From Flammeovirgaceae bacterium (lineage in GTDB: Bacteria > Bacteroidota > Bacteroidia > Cytophagales > Cyclobacteriaceae): a DNA stretch of 64,000 bases. Made by a program: the position numbers and the translations under genes. Every line of letters starts with the position of its first letter. The first letter of the stretch is position 1. Under the pieces are notes generated by a model. That model saw only the letters and a program-made list of their open reading frames with translations, was not told the origin of the DNA and did not search any database. This document shows, piece by piece, positions 18,896 through 27,244 of this stretch. The DNA lies in NCBI GenBank assembly GCA_020635915.1, contig JACJYU010000001.1, positions 1-64,000 of the forward strand. Direction: 5' to 3'.

Positions 18896-19828
18896 TTGAA
18901 GGAGCAATTTGCATTACATTTACCTTCACTTCATTGGAAAATTTTGGAAAAAACCGAATTCTTGCTTCTGCTGGCCAATAGTGCCACCCTCACCACCGAT
19001 GAGGCCAAGGCCTTAGTCCGGCTCCAGGATGAATTTCCATATTCCCAGGCCATCCACAACTTGGCGGCACGCGGGTGCCAACTCAACCAATTGCCATCGG
19101 GCAAGGCCCAGTTGGGCAAGGCCGCCATATATGCCACTGACCGTTCGGTATTGAAGGCCATCATATCGGCCCCGGGCAAACCGCGCGAAACACTGGCCAA
19201 GCCCCCATCCCCAGCAACAGCGGAGAAACCACAACCACGCAAGGCACCCGCGGTACCGGAAACCAGGCCTGGGATGGAAAGTGCCCAGGCACAAGGGGCA
19301 AAGGAAGGTGCAAAAGGCCCATCTGAGGAAAAATTTACGCCATCAGGCCTGAGTGGGGACGCACTTCTGGACGAGCTGTACCACGATCTTGACAAGCTAA
19401 AAGAACTCAAGTATGGGTTTGAGGTGGCTTCTGCCGGTTTTGACAGTATGCCCCCGCCTCCCCCACCAGCCAATAAAAAGAACGAAGCGCCCGGGGAGGC
19501 CAAAGGGCCGAAGGAAACCACAAAAAGCTTGTTGGACGATATCAAAAGCACCAAAAGGCAAAAAGAACAACTTGAGATCATCGATAGGTTCATCAAGGCA
19601 AAGCCCAGCATTGGAAAAGGCAAGATGGGCGCTTCGGGGTTTGATACCGCGGATTTGTCGGAAAGAAGCAGTGCCTTCACCGATAATATCGTATCGGAAA
19701 CGCTGGTGGAAATACTGATCAAACAGGGCAAAAAGGGGAAGGCCGTGGAGGTCCTCAGAAAGTTGATTTGGAAGTTTCCGCAAAAAAAGGCTTACTTTGC
19801 GGCTCAAATTGATGAATTGACGAATTAG
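18896..19828 (+). CDS. Unknown protein between lptE and secG, TPR-like ends
   Basis: Up to 310 residues. No ATG is available near the 5' end: TTG at 18896 gives the longest frame, and TTG at 18944 has a better GGAAAAT upstream. The N-terminal 70 residues are helical (LVRLQDEFPYSQAIHNLAARG), as at the start of many Bacteroidota TPR proteins. The middle is Pro/Ala/Lys-rich and probably disordered (SPATAEKPQPRKAP; PPPPPPANKK). The C-terminal 60 residues form a conserved-looking helical pair (VSETLVEILIKQGKKGKAVE). No signal peptide or membrane helix is visible, so it is probably cytoplasmic. The function is unknown. The 3-bp gap to secG suggests translational coupling. Confidence 0.8.
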   Translation: MKEQFALHLPSLHWKILEKTEFLLLLANSATLTTDEAKALVRLQDEFPYSQAIHNLAARGCQLNQLPSGKAQLGKAAIYATDRSVLKAIISAPGKPRETLAKPPSPATAEKPQPRKAPAVPETRPGMESAQAQGAKEGAKGPSEEKFTPSGLSGDALLDELYHDLDKLKELKYGFEVASAGFDSMPPPPPPANKKNEAPGEAKGPKETTKSLLDDIKSTKRQKEQLEIIDRFIKAKPSIGKGKMGASGFDTADLSERSSAFTDNIVSETLVEILIKQGKKGKAVEVLRKLIWKFPQKKAYFAAQIDELTN

Positions 19829-19831
19829 ACC

Positions 19832-20173
19832 ATGTATACCCTCTATATAAGCCTCGTCCTTGTTTCCGCAGTACTCCTTGTGTTGGTCATCCTGGCACAA
19901 AATTCAAAGGGAGGAGGTTTGTCCAGCCAATTTGGCGGCTCTGGTGCCAGCAACCTTATAGGCGTGAAAAAGACAGGCGACTTGTTGGAGCGCCTTACAT
20001 GGGGCTTTGCCATTGCCATCATGGTGTTTTCACTGGCCACCAATTTCACCACGCCAAAAACCTTCAACCAGTCTGACGATATTTTGGACAGGGCCAAGGA
20101 ACAACAAACCGCCCCAGGCCTTGACCTGAATAGGATAACCCCTGCCACCCCTTCTGACAGCACCAACCAATAG
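19832..20173 (+). CDS. secG: Preprotein translocase subunit SecG
   Basis: A 113-residue SecG. It has two transmembrane helices (about 4-22 and 52-70) separated by the conserved loop 'AQNSKGGGLSSQFGG', the SecG signature. A polar Thr/Asn/Gln-rich tail of about 40 residues is longer than in Escherichia coli but normal for Bacteroidota. SecG assists SecYEA-driven export at the inner membrane. It is the last gene of the run beginning with miaB, 3 bp after the unknown gene. Confidence 0.96.
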   Translation: MYTLYISLVLVSAVLLVLVILAQNSKGGGLSSQFGGSGASNLIGVKKTGDLLERLTWGFAIAIMVFSLATNFTTPKTFNQSDDILDRAKEQQTAPGLDLNRITPATPSDSTNQ

Positions 20174-20225
20174 GCAATTCTTTTGGCCATTGATTGCACC
20201 GGCCTGAACAGGGCATGCACGAGGC

Positions 20226-20939
20226 CTATGCCGCTTTGGAAACCAGCTTCACCAGCAACCTTTTGGCCACGGGCATAAGCGTGGGCGTAAACGGAAATTT
20301 AAGCTTGGATAAAATCAGGAAAGCGGCCGGGTTGGGCAAGTCCTGGAACTGCCGGATGAGCTTCAACTTCATTTTTTCATAGCTGTTGCCGAGCGACCGC
20401 TTCTCTTTGTAGACGTAATTGAGCGACACCCCCCGGTATTGGTCCGTGCTGCTGTTAAAGATGGTGGTATGGTACCGGTAAATCTTTGTTTCTGTTTCCG
20501 GGGGCTGGGTAATGAAAAGGTAGCCCTCGTTGAGCGCCAGGGAAGAAAGCCCGATGGGCTCGATCTCACATTTTGATTCCACATATTCATAGATGACGGA
20601 CCCCTCCTCCAGATGGGATTTCAGCATGGGGAGGGCGAATTCAATGATCGATTCGATTTCTTTCATTATGGCATCGTCCTCGATAATGTTCCTGTAGTTC
20701 AGCTCCAGGTTTTTGATGTCTTCCGATGACAATTCCTTGGGAAAAGCATCATAAATCATGGATTTGTTGGCTTGCAAAGCCTGCAGGTTGCGATAGTGGT
20801 ACACCATGTCCGCCAAAAAGGGGTAAAGCTCCACCCGGTGGAAGGACTCTTTTACTTTTTTGAGATAGGCCAGAAGGATATATTTTTTATACTCAAAATC
20901 AATCAATCCCTCTGTCAGCCAGTTTTCCTTTAGTGTCAT
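20226..20939 (-). CDS. Conserved hypothetical protein
   Basis: About 237 residues from the ATG at 20939 (MTLKENWLTEG), preferred over a longer frame starting at 20993 whose first residues look non-coding. No signal peptide or transmembrane helix is visible, so it should be cytoplasmic. The first half is helical (FEYKKYILLAYLKKVKESF, YHYRNLQALQANKSMIYD). The second half has beta-like segments (EPIGLSSLALNEGYLFI, YRYHTTIFN). It is a plain globular protein, not a membrane or repeat protein. I recognise the general pattern as a Bacteroidota-restricted conserved protein but know no function. It converges on secG and diverges from groES. Confidence 0.8.
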   Translation of the reverse strand: MTLKENWLTEGLIDFEYKKYILLAYLKKVKESFHRVELYPFLADMVYHYRNLQALQANKSMIYDAFPKELSSEDIKNLELNYRNIIEDDAIMKEIESIIEFALPMLKSHLEEGSVIYEYVESKCEIEPIGLSSLALNEGYLFITQPPETETKIYRYHTTIFNSSTDQYRGVSLNYVYKEKRSLGNSYEKMKLKLIRQFQDLPNPAAFLILSKLKFPFTPTLMPVAKRLLVKLVSKAA

Positions 20940-21164
20940 AAGCTGCCTGGTTTTTATCCATGCGAGTATACAAAACATTCGAAAATATGACAATCTGCCA
21001 TTTTTTCAAGGCCAATCCTGACAAGTATTGCCCGGGCACGGGGTTCAGGGCGCCATTTCCTGCAAAACTGTCTGGAAAAACCCGGTGCCACCAAAATGGC
21101 ACAAAATTGGACTGGAACAGCCATTGTTAAACATTAACATACAAACAAAAATTTCAAAATCCAT

Positions 21165-21443
21165 ATGGCAAAGATCAACTTTAAACCAAACGAGGACAGG
21201 GTGTTAGTGGCGGCAGCCGAGGCTGAAACCAAAACCTCCTCAGGAATTATCATTCCAGATACAGCTAAAGAAAAACCTCAAAAGGGCAAAGTAATCGCAG
21301 TTGGCGATGGTGTGAAAGACAAACCGGTGACCGTAAAGGTGGGTGACAACGTATTGTATGGCAAGTATTCCGGTACTGAAATCAACATTGATGGGAAAGA
21401 ATACCTGATCATGAGGAACTCCGACATCTTTGGAACTATTTAA
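21165..21443 (+). CDS. groES: Co-chaperonin GroES
   Basis: A 92-residue GroES. The opening FKPNEDRVLVAAAEAETKT and the mobile loop 'SSGIIIPDTAKEKPQKG' are diagnostic, and the end has the normal beta-barrel pattern (GDNVLYGKYSGTEI). It forms the heptameric lid of the GroEL folding chamber. The groEL gene follows after 27 bp with no terminator between, so the two form the usual operon. No CIRCE element was found upstream. Confidence 0.98.
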   Translation: MAKINFKPNEDRVLVAAAEAETKTSSGIIIPDTAKEKPQKGKVIAVGDGVKDKPVTVKVGDNVLYGKYSGTEINIDGKEYLIMRNSDIFGTI

Positions 21444-21470
21444 ATTTTAACCTAAAAACCTCAATATATT

Positions 21471-23108
21471 ATGGCTAAAGAAATCACATTTGAAACTTCA
21501 GCAAGGGACAAAATAAAGAAAGGCGTGGACAAACTGGCCAATGCCGTTAAAGTTACCCTTGGACCAAAAGGAAGGAACGTTATCCTGGACAAAAAATTCG
21601 GTGCCCCTACCGTGACCAAAGATGGTGTAACGGTGGCAAAGGACATTGAACTGAAGGATGCCATCGAAAACATGGGCGCCCAGCTCGTGAAGGAGGTAGC
21701 CTCCAAGACGGCCGATGCGGCCGGTGACGGGACCACTACAGCCACCGTGCTCACACAGGCCATCTTCAACCACGGTATTAAAAACGTGGCTGCCGGTGCC
21801 AACCCAATGGACCTGAAGCGCGGTATCGACAAGGCCGTTGTTGCGGTGGTCGAGAACCTGAAGAAGCAAAGCAAAAAAATCAAAGACTCCAACGAAATTG
21901 CCCAGGTGGCGACCATTTCTTCCAATAGCGATGAGACCATCGGAAAAATGATTGCCGATGCCATGGACAAAGTAGGCAAGGACGGTGTGATCACCGTGGA
22001 AGAAGCAAAAGGGACCGAGACCGAAGTAAAAACCGTGGAAGGTATGCAATTCGATCGCGGGTACCTCTCCCCTTACTTCGTGACCAATACCGAAAAAATG
22101 GAGGCGGAACTGGAAAGCCCTTACATCCTGATCTACGACAAGAAGATCAGCGCCATGAAAGAGCTCCTTCCCATCCTGGAGCAAAGTGCCCAAACCGGAA
22201 AGCCCCTGTTGATCATCTCCGAAGAAGTGGAAGGTGAAGCATTGGCCACGCTTGTGGTGAACAAGATCCGCGGGTCGCTCAAAGTAGCTGCCGTAAAAGC
22301 CCCTGGCTTTGGCGACAGGAGGAAGGCCATGCTGGAAGACATCGCAGTGTTGACCGGTGGCCAGGTGATTTCCGAAGAGCAAGGGTTTAAACTGGAGAAT
22401 GCCACACTGGACATGCTGGGCCGTGCCGATAAAATCAATATTGACAAGGACAACACCATTATCGTAAATGGGGCCGGCAAAAAGTCCGATATCCAGGCTC
22501 GGGTGAACCAAATCAAAGCACAAATAGAAACCACCACCTCCGACTATGACAAAGAAAAGTTGCAGGAGCGCCTGGCCAAACTTTCCGGTGGCGTGGCCAT
22601 CCTCTATGTAGGTGCCGCCACTGAGGTGGAAATGAAAGAGAAGAAAGACCGCGTGGACGATGCCCTGCACGCCACCCGGGCTGCCGTTCAGGAAGGTATC
22701 GTTCCTGGGGGTGGCGTGGCCTATATCCGCGCCATCGAGGCCCTCAAAAATACGGAGGCGCTTGATATCCAAAACGAAGACCAGGAAACAGGTGTGAACA
22801 TTGTGCGGCTTGCCCTTGAAGCCCCCCTGAGGACCATTTCCGAAAACGCAGGCCAGGAAGGCTCTGTCATCGTGAACAAAGTGCGCGATGGCAAGAAGGA
22901 CTTCGGGTACAATGCGCGCGAGCACAAATTCGAAACCTTCTTTGAAGCCGGCATTATCGATCCAACCAAGGTTACCCGCCTTGCCCTCGAAAATGCAGCC
23001 TCCATTGCAGGCTTGTTGCTGACAACCGAAGCGGTGGTTTCCGAAATCGCTGAAGAAAAAGAACCGATGCCTCCCATGCCAGGTGGCGGAATGGGCGGAA
23101 TGATGTAA
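21471..23108 (+). CDS. groEL: 60 kDa chaperonin GroEL
   Basis: A 545-residue GroEL, the standard length. Landmarks are KVTLGPKGRNVILDK near the N-terminus, the ATP-binding 'AGDGTTTATVL' motif, the apical-domain segment LIISEEVEGEALATL, and the flexible PMPGGGMGGMM tail. It assembles into a double-ring ATPase that folds cytoplasmic proteins with GroES. A strong terminator starts 18 bp after the stop, ending the groES-groEL transcript. A 475-codon open frame on the opposite strand is a codon-bias artefact. Confidence 0.99.
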   Translation: MAKEITFETSARDKIKKGVDKLANAVKVTLGPKGRNVILDKKFGAPTVTKDGVTVAKDIELKDAIENMGAQLVKEVASKTADAAGDGTTTATVLTQAIFNHGIKNVAAGANPMDLKRGIDKAVVAVVENLKKQSKKIKDSNEIAQVATISSNSDETIGKMIADAMDKVGKDGVITVEEAKGTETEVKTVEGMQFDRGYLSPYFVTNTEKMEAELESPYILIYDKKISAMKELLPILEQSAQTGKPLLIISEEVEGEALATLVVNKIRGSLKVAAVKAPGFGDRRKAMLEDIAVLTGGQVISEEQGFKLENATLDMLGRADKINIDKDNTIIVNGAGKKSDIQARVNQIKAQIETTTSDYDKEKLQERLAKLSGGVAILYVGAATEVEMKEKKDRVDDALHATRAAVQEGIVPGGGVAYIRAIEALKNTEALDIQNEDQETGVNIVRLALEAPLRTISENAGQEGSVIVNKVRDGKKDFGYNAREHKFETFFEAGIIDPTKVTRLALENAASIAGLLLTTEAVVSEIAEEKEPMPPMPGGGMGGMM

Positions 23109-23125
23109 TTCCTTCCTGCCAAAAC

Positions 23126-23160
23126 AAAAAAGGCCTCATTTTTCGATGAGGCCTTTTTTG
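23126..23160 (+). terminator. Rho-independent terminator of groES-groEL
   Basis: A perfect 14-bp stem (23126-23139 with 23146-23159) with core GGCCTCAT/ATGAGGCC and flanking A6/T6 runs, and a 6-base loop. It directly follows groEL. The symmetry means it could work in both directions. Confidence 0.93.
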
Positions 23161-23192
23161 TTTATTTTTAAACCCAACCACCAATCAATTAT

Positions 23193-23576
23193 ATGGTCAT
23201 TCATAAGAATTTCGCAGACTTCGTGATGTTCCTGTACATTCACATGGCACATGCCGATGGCGAATACCACCCCTCGGAAGAAAAGGCCATCCTCAGCAAA
23301 GTGCCCAAGCTCTACCCCGATGAAGGAGACCCCTCCTCAAAATTGAAACATGCCTTTGCCTCGTACAAGGAGGTGAAGCCGGAAGAGATCAAAGGGATTA
23401 TTCACGATACTTTCCATCATTTCCCCCACGTCAAATTTTCGCAAAAGTACAAGGTGTACACCGACATGTTTGATATTGTGCATGCAGATGGCAAAGTGCA
23501 TGAGGCCGAAGCGCGCGCTTTACAGGAATTGAAGGAAATAATTGATGCGGGATCTGAGGCAAACAGGGACAACTAA
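23193..23576 (+). CDS. TerB-like domain protein
   Basis: A 127-residue all-helical protein with two copies of the 'HADGxxxxxE' motif (MAHADGEYHPSEE near 18-30 and IVHADGKVHEAEA near 92-104). This is the internal duplication of the TerB/DjlA-type fold. TerB domains bind divalent metal at such acidic loops and are associated with stress or membrane-linked complexes, but a solo TerB protein has no fixed function. No signal peptide or TM helix is seen. It lies between the groEL terminator and a convergent OPT transporter gene 8 bp away. Confidence 0.8.
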   Translation: MVIHKNFADFVMFLYIHMAHADGEYHPSEEKAILSKVPKLYPDEGDPSSKLKHAFASYKEVKPEEIKGIIHDTFHHFPHVKFSQKYKVYTDMFDIVHADGKVHEAEARALQELKEIIDAGSEANRDN

Positions 23577-23584
23577 GGCATGCC

Positions 23585-25534
23585 TCATTCGGCCTTGGCC
23601 TTGGCAAACCGGAACACCACGTAGGCCAGCAGGCCAAACATAATAATTGAAATCAAATCGCCACCCTCGGGCACAACACTGTGCACGGCACCTTGTACAA
23701 CGGCAATGACCGATTGCGGCCCTTCACTTGTGCTTATGCCCGTTCCCAATAAAACGGCCACCAGGATCCCCGTCAGTGAGCCTCCAGCTATCAGGCCAGA
23801 ACTAAAGAGCGCGCCCGACCCTACTTCCGATTCGTCTTCCTTTCTCTTTGTGACTTTGTCGGCTATGAGCTTGATCATGCCCCCCACAAAAATTGGGGAA
23901 GTGGTGGACAACGGCAGGTAAGCGCCCACGGCAAAGGCCAACGAACTCACCCCGCACAATTCCACCACGGCCGACAGCCCCATGCCCGCGATGACCAGCC
24001 CCCAGGGCAGGTTTTGGCTCAGCAGCCCTTTAATTACGGTGGCCATCAGGGTGGCTTGTGGGGCCGGAAGCGGATTGGGGTGCGCCTCGGTCACCATCCC
24101 AATCCCCAAGGTGTCGTTCAGCAACAGCAAGGTAAACCCTACTGCCACGGTAGACACCAGCACACCAATCAACAAGCCAAGCTGTTGCTTGGCCGGGGTA
24201 GCCCCTACCAGGTAGCCCGTTTTCAGGTCCTGCGAAGTGGCCCCCGCATTGGCGGCCGCAATGCACACAATGGACCCGACCACCAGGGCAATGGGCTGGT
24301 AATAATCCCCAGTCCACCCTATCCCGATAAAGATGAGGCTCGTGGCCATCAAGGTGGCAATGGTCATTCCGGAAACCGGGCTGGACGAGGAGCCAATAAG
24401 GCCCACGATCCTGGAAGCCACCGTCACAAAGAAAAACCCGAATATCACGATCATGATGGCCGATAGGAAATTTGTAGGGATATTGGGCAGTATCGACATG
24501 AGAATGACCAATCCAATGGAGCCGATCACCACATATATCAAGGGAAAGTCCTTTTCTGTCCTCAGCTTTGAAGAGGACGCCTGTGCATCCCTTGACTTCA
24601 GGTCCTTGAAAGAATCCCTGAAGGCGCTGACAATGGTTGGCAACGTTTTGATAAGTGTAATGATGCCACCGAAGGTCACCGCACCGGCACCTATGTAGCG
24701 GATATATTTATTCCAGATTTGGCTAGGCGACATATTGGATATGAGCATGGATGTTTCCGGGGCCAAGGGAACGGTGAGGTTGTCCCCGATCAGGGTGATG
24801 AGCGGAATCAATACCAGCCAGGACAGCACGCCACCGGCCACCATAATACCGGAAATACGAGGCCCTATGATATAGCCCACGCCCAGCAGCTCTGGAGTGA
24901 TCTCGCCATTGACGGTGCCATTGGGCAAAGATGATTTCCTTCCAAAGTCGTACTGCGGCACATCTTTCCACAACCCCGCAATGGACATTAGCGCTTTGTA
25001 CACAAAGGCTATGCCCAGCCCAAGGAAAACGTTCCGCGCCAGCCGGCCACCCTTCTCCCCGGCCATCAGCACGTCCGCACAGGCAGTGCCCTCGGGGTAA
25101 GGCAGGTTGTCGTGCTCTTTCACGATCAGGGACCTTCGCAATGGTATCATGAACAAAACGCCCAGTACGCCACCCACCAGGGCCAATACAAAAATTTGAA
25201 AGTATTTGAAGTAGGCTTCGCCACCCGACAAAAAAAGGAGCGCGGGCACCGTAAAAACAACGCCAGCCGCCACCGACTCCCCAGCCGACCCGATGGTCTG
25301 GACAATGTTGTTTTCGAGGATGGTGGCCTTCCCCAATTTTTTGAAAATGGATATGGCCAATACGGCTATGGGAATGGAGGCACTAACGGTAAGGCCTACC
25401 TTGAGCCCGAGATATACGGTGGCAGCCCCAAAGATGACGCCAAAAACAGAACCCAAAATGACGGCTTTGAGGGTAAATTCCGGTATGAAATCCTGTGCCG
25501 AAATGTAGGGTTTAAAGGACTTGCTTTTTTCCAT
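23585..25534 (-). CDS. OPT-family oligopeptide transporter
   Basis: A 649-residue membrane protein with about 14-16 hydrophobic helices. Family signatures are 'LGSVFGVIFGAATVYLGLK' near the N-terminus, GSAGESVAAGVVFT, LPYPEGTACADVL, and ANAGATSQDLKTGYLVG in the C-terminal half. OPT carriers import oligopeptides or metal chelates coupled to protons. The substrate cannot be told from sequence. The start at 25534 is supported by a short basic N-terminus (MEKSKSFKPY). It is divergent from the SSS symporter gene with 90 bp between, so the two may share regulatory DNA. Confidence 0.93.
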   Translation of the reverse strand: MEKSKSFKPYISAQDFIPEFTLKAVILGSVFGVIFGAATVYLGLKVGLTVSASIPIAVLAISIFKKLGKATILENNIVQTIGSAGESVAAGVVFTVPALLFLSGGEAYFKYFQIFVLALVGGVLGVLFMIPLRRSLIVKEHDNLPYPEGTACADVLMAGEKGGRLARNVFLGLGIAFVYKALMSIAGLWKDVPQYDFGRKSSLPNGTVNGEITPELLGVGYIIGPRISGIMVAGGVLSWLVLIPLITLIGDNLTVPLAPETSMLISNMSPSQIWNKYIRYIGAGAVTFGGIITLIKTLPTIVSAFRDSFKDLKSRDAQASSSKLRTEKDFPLIYVVIGSIGLVILMSILPNIPTNFLSAIMIVIFGFFFVTVASRIVGLIGSSSSPVSGMTIATLMATSLIFIGIGWTGDYYQPIALVVGSIVCIAAANAGATSQDLKTGYLVGATPAKQQLGLLIGVLVSTVAVGFTLLLLNDTLGIGMVTEAHPNPLPAPQATLMATVIKGLLSQNLPWGLVIAGMGLSAVVELCGVSSLAFAVGAYLPLSTTSPIFVGGMIKLIADKVTKRKEDESEVGSGALFSSGLIAGGSLTGILVAVLLGTGISTSEGPQSVIAVVQGAVHSVVPEGGDLISIIMFGLLAYVVFRFAKAKAE

Positions 25535-25554
25535 AGGATAACGAATTGAGCAGG

Positions 25555-25578
25555 CCCGGCCATTTGGCCAAGGCCGGG
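25555..25578. other. Inverted repeat between divergent transporter genes
   Basis: CCCGGCC (25555-25561) pairs with GGCCGGG (25572-25578) around a 10-base centre that itself contains TTGGCCAA. It lies in the 90-bp space between the OPT and SSS genes. It could be an operator for one or both. No regulator is known. Confidence 0.3.
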
Positions 25579-25624
25579 AAATGGTAAATTTTATTACATT
25601 TAGCCTTTAGGCCAATACAATTAT

Positions 25625-27103
25625 ATGATTTATTCCGTAGTTACCATTGCTTACCTGTCCCTTTTGATCGGGGTCATCATCTATAAAAGCCGGTCGGTAA
25701 AGGACGAGGAAGATTTTGTGGTGGCAGGCCGTGGCGTCCCGGTGTACCTGCTTGTAGGGACGCTCGTCTGTACGTGGATAGGTTCGGGCAGCCTGTTTGG
25801 TACGGCAGGGCTTAGTTTCCGTACTGGCTTTGGCGAGCTCTGGTTCTCTGCCGGTGCCTGGATTGGGATCGTAGTGATCTATTTTATTGCCGCACGGGTG
25901 CGCAAGATATCCAAATTTACCCTCACTGACATCTTGGAGCAACGGTATAACCATACCGCCAAAATCCTGGGGACAGTCACGATCATTGTTGCCTATCTCG
26001 TGATCGCGGGATATCAATTTAAAGGAGGGGGCCGGTTTTTGGCCATCCTTTCCAATGGTGCCATCGATGTGGAAACTGGCGCCTTCCTTTCATGCGTAAC
26101 CATCATTGTCTTTACCGCCTTGGCGGGAATGGTCTCCATCATCTCCATCGACATTTTCAATGGCATCCTCATGATCGTGGCCCTTTTCATTGCGTTGCCT
26201 TTTGCCGTGGCCTCCCATGGGGGCACCGCAGAAGTGCTCCATACGATCACGTCCACCAACCCGCAATACCTATCCCTTACCTCAGGCCGGGACCCCTGGT
26301 GGATACTTGGCGTGATCCTGCCCACTTTTATTTTGCTGGTAAGTGAAAGCAGCATCTACCAAAAGTTTTCATCGGCAAAAGATTCTGCCTCAGCGAAGAA
26401 AGCAGTTTTTGGAATGTTGGTGGGGGTGGTCGCCATCGAGACCGTGATGTGCACCATAGCTGTGGTGGGTTATGCCATATACTCCAGCGACCCCCGCTTC
26501 TTCCTTCCCGATGGGTCGATCAACCAGGCCATGGCCGAAGAGGTAATCCTGAGGATCGGGTATGAGCAAGTGCCTGCCATAGTGGGCGCCATGCTGTTTG
26601 CGGCCGGTGTGGCCATCATCCTGTCCACCGGCAACACTTTCCTTATGGTCACTTCCACCAACCTTACACAGGATATTTTAAAGCGGTATTTTTTCAAGAA
26701 AACCATTGAGCCCCGAAAATTGATCCGGGTACAGCAAACCTGCATCGTTTTTCTGGGCCTATTGGCGTATGTGCTGGTAACCCAATTTGAGACGGTGTTG
26801 GAAATGGCCTTCATTTCGTACACCATGATAGGCGCTTCGTTGGCACCGGTGCTGCTGGCCAGTTTCTTTTGGAAAAGGGTCACTTCCACAGGGGCCATTT
26901 GTTCGATAGCCGCAGGAATGATCGTACCGGTAGTCAACAAGGTATTGGAGGCAAGCGGCACCTCTTTCGGGCCCTTTCCGGTACATACCGATTATATTGC
27001 CATCCCCTCACTGGCCGCGTCCCTATTCCTGCTGGTGGTGGTAAGCTTGCTAACGGCCAGGCCAGACGAGGAAAAGTGGCGGCCATTTTTTGAAAAATCC
27101 TAA
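25625..27103 (+). CDS. Sodium:solute symporter family transporter
   Basis: A 492-residue SSS (SLC5-type) transporter with about 13 hydrophobic helices. Family features are the N-terminal DFVVAGRGVPVYLLVG segment, WIGSGSLFGTAGLSF, and 'YQFKGGGRFLAIL' in helix 5. The protein takes up a small solute with Na+. The subfamily and substrate are not determinable from the motifs. It begins immediately at ATG 25625, downstream of an A+T-rich stretch that includes TACATTTA, a partial -7 match. Next downstream is pckA with its own promoter. Confidence 0.92.
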   Translation: MIYSVVTIAYLSLLIGVIIYKSRSVKDEEDFVVAGRGVPVYLLVGTLVCTWIGSGSLFGTAGLSFRTGFGELWFSAGAWIGIVVIYFIAARVRKISKFTLTDILEQRYNHTAKILGTVTIIVAYLVIAGYQFKGGGRFLAILSNGAIDVETGAFLSCVTIIVFTALAGMVSIISIDIFNGILMIVALFIALPFAVASHGGTAEVLHTITSTNPQYLSLTSGRDPWWILGVILPTFILLVSESSIYQKFSSAKDSASAKKAVFGMLVGVVAIETVMCTIAVVGYAIYSSDPRFFLPDGSINQAMAEEVILRIGYEQVPAIVGAMLFAAGVAIILSTGNTFLMVTSTNLTQDILKRYFFKKTIEPRKLIRVQQTCIVFLGLLAYVLVTQFETVLEMAFISYTMIGASLAPVLLASFFWKRVTSTGAICSIAAGMIVPVVNKVLEASGTSFGPFPVHTDYIAIPSLAASLFLLVVVSLLTARPDEEKWRPFFEKS

Positions 27104-27213
27104 ACACGGCACTACAAAAGGCGGCAGGGCTACCTGTCGAAACAAACGGTAACTAGGCATGAAATTGCACTTTTTCCAGCAGCCCCCTAGCACCTGTTAT
27201 GTTAATATTTTAT

Positions 27214-27221
27214 TAACTTTG
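27214..27221 (+). promoter_or_regulatory. Bacteroidota -7 promoter element upstream of pckA
   Basis: TAACTTTG is an exact match to the TAnnTTTG consensus, 23 bp before the pckA ATG and inside an A+T-rich stretch. The -33 region is only weakly matched. It makes pckA an independent transcription unit from the SSS gene. Confidence 0.55.
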
Positions 27222-27244
27222 CGGCCTCATCAATTTACCCTGAA

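Noticed and set aside
21085..21110. TGGCAC upstream of groES considered as a sigma-54 -24/-12 promoter; also an inverted repeat GTGCCA...TGGCAC.
   Set aside because: The expected TTGC at the -12 position is not present at the right spacing (only TTGG, one base off). The short inverted repeat alone is not enough to call an operator.
21498..22925. A 475-codon open frame antisense to groEL.
   Set aside because: It is fully inside groEL, has a His/Phe/Gly-rich, unconserved translation and arises from the codon bias of groEL.
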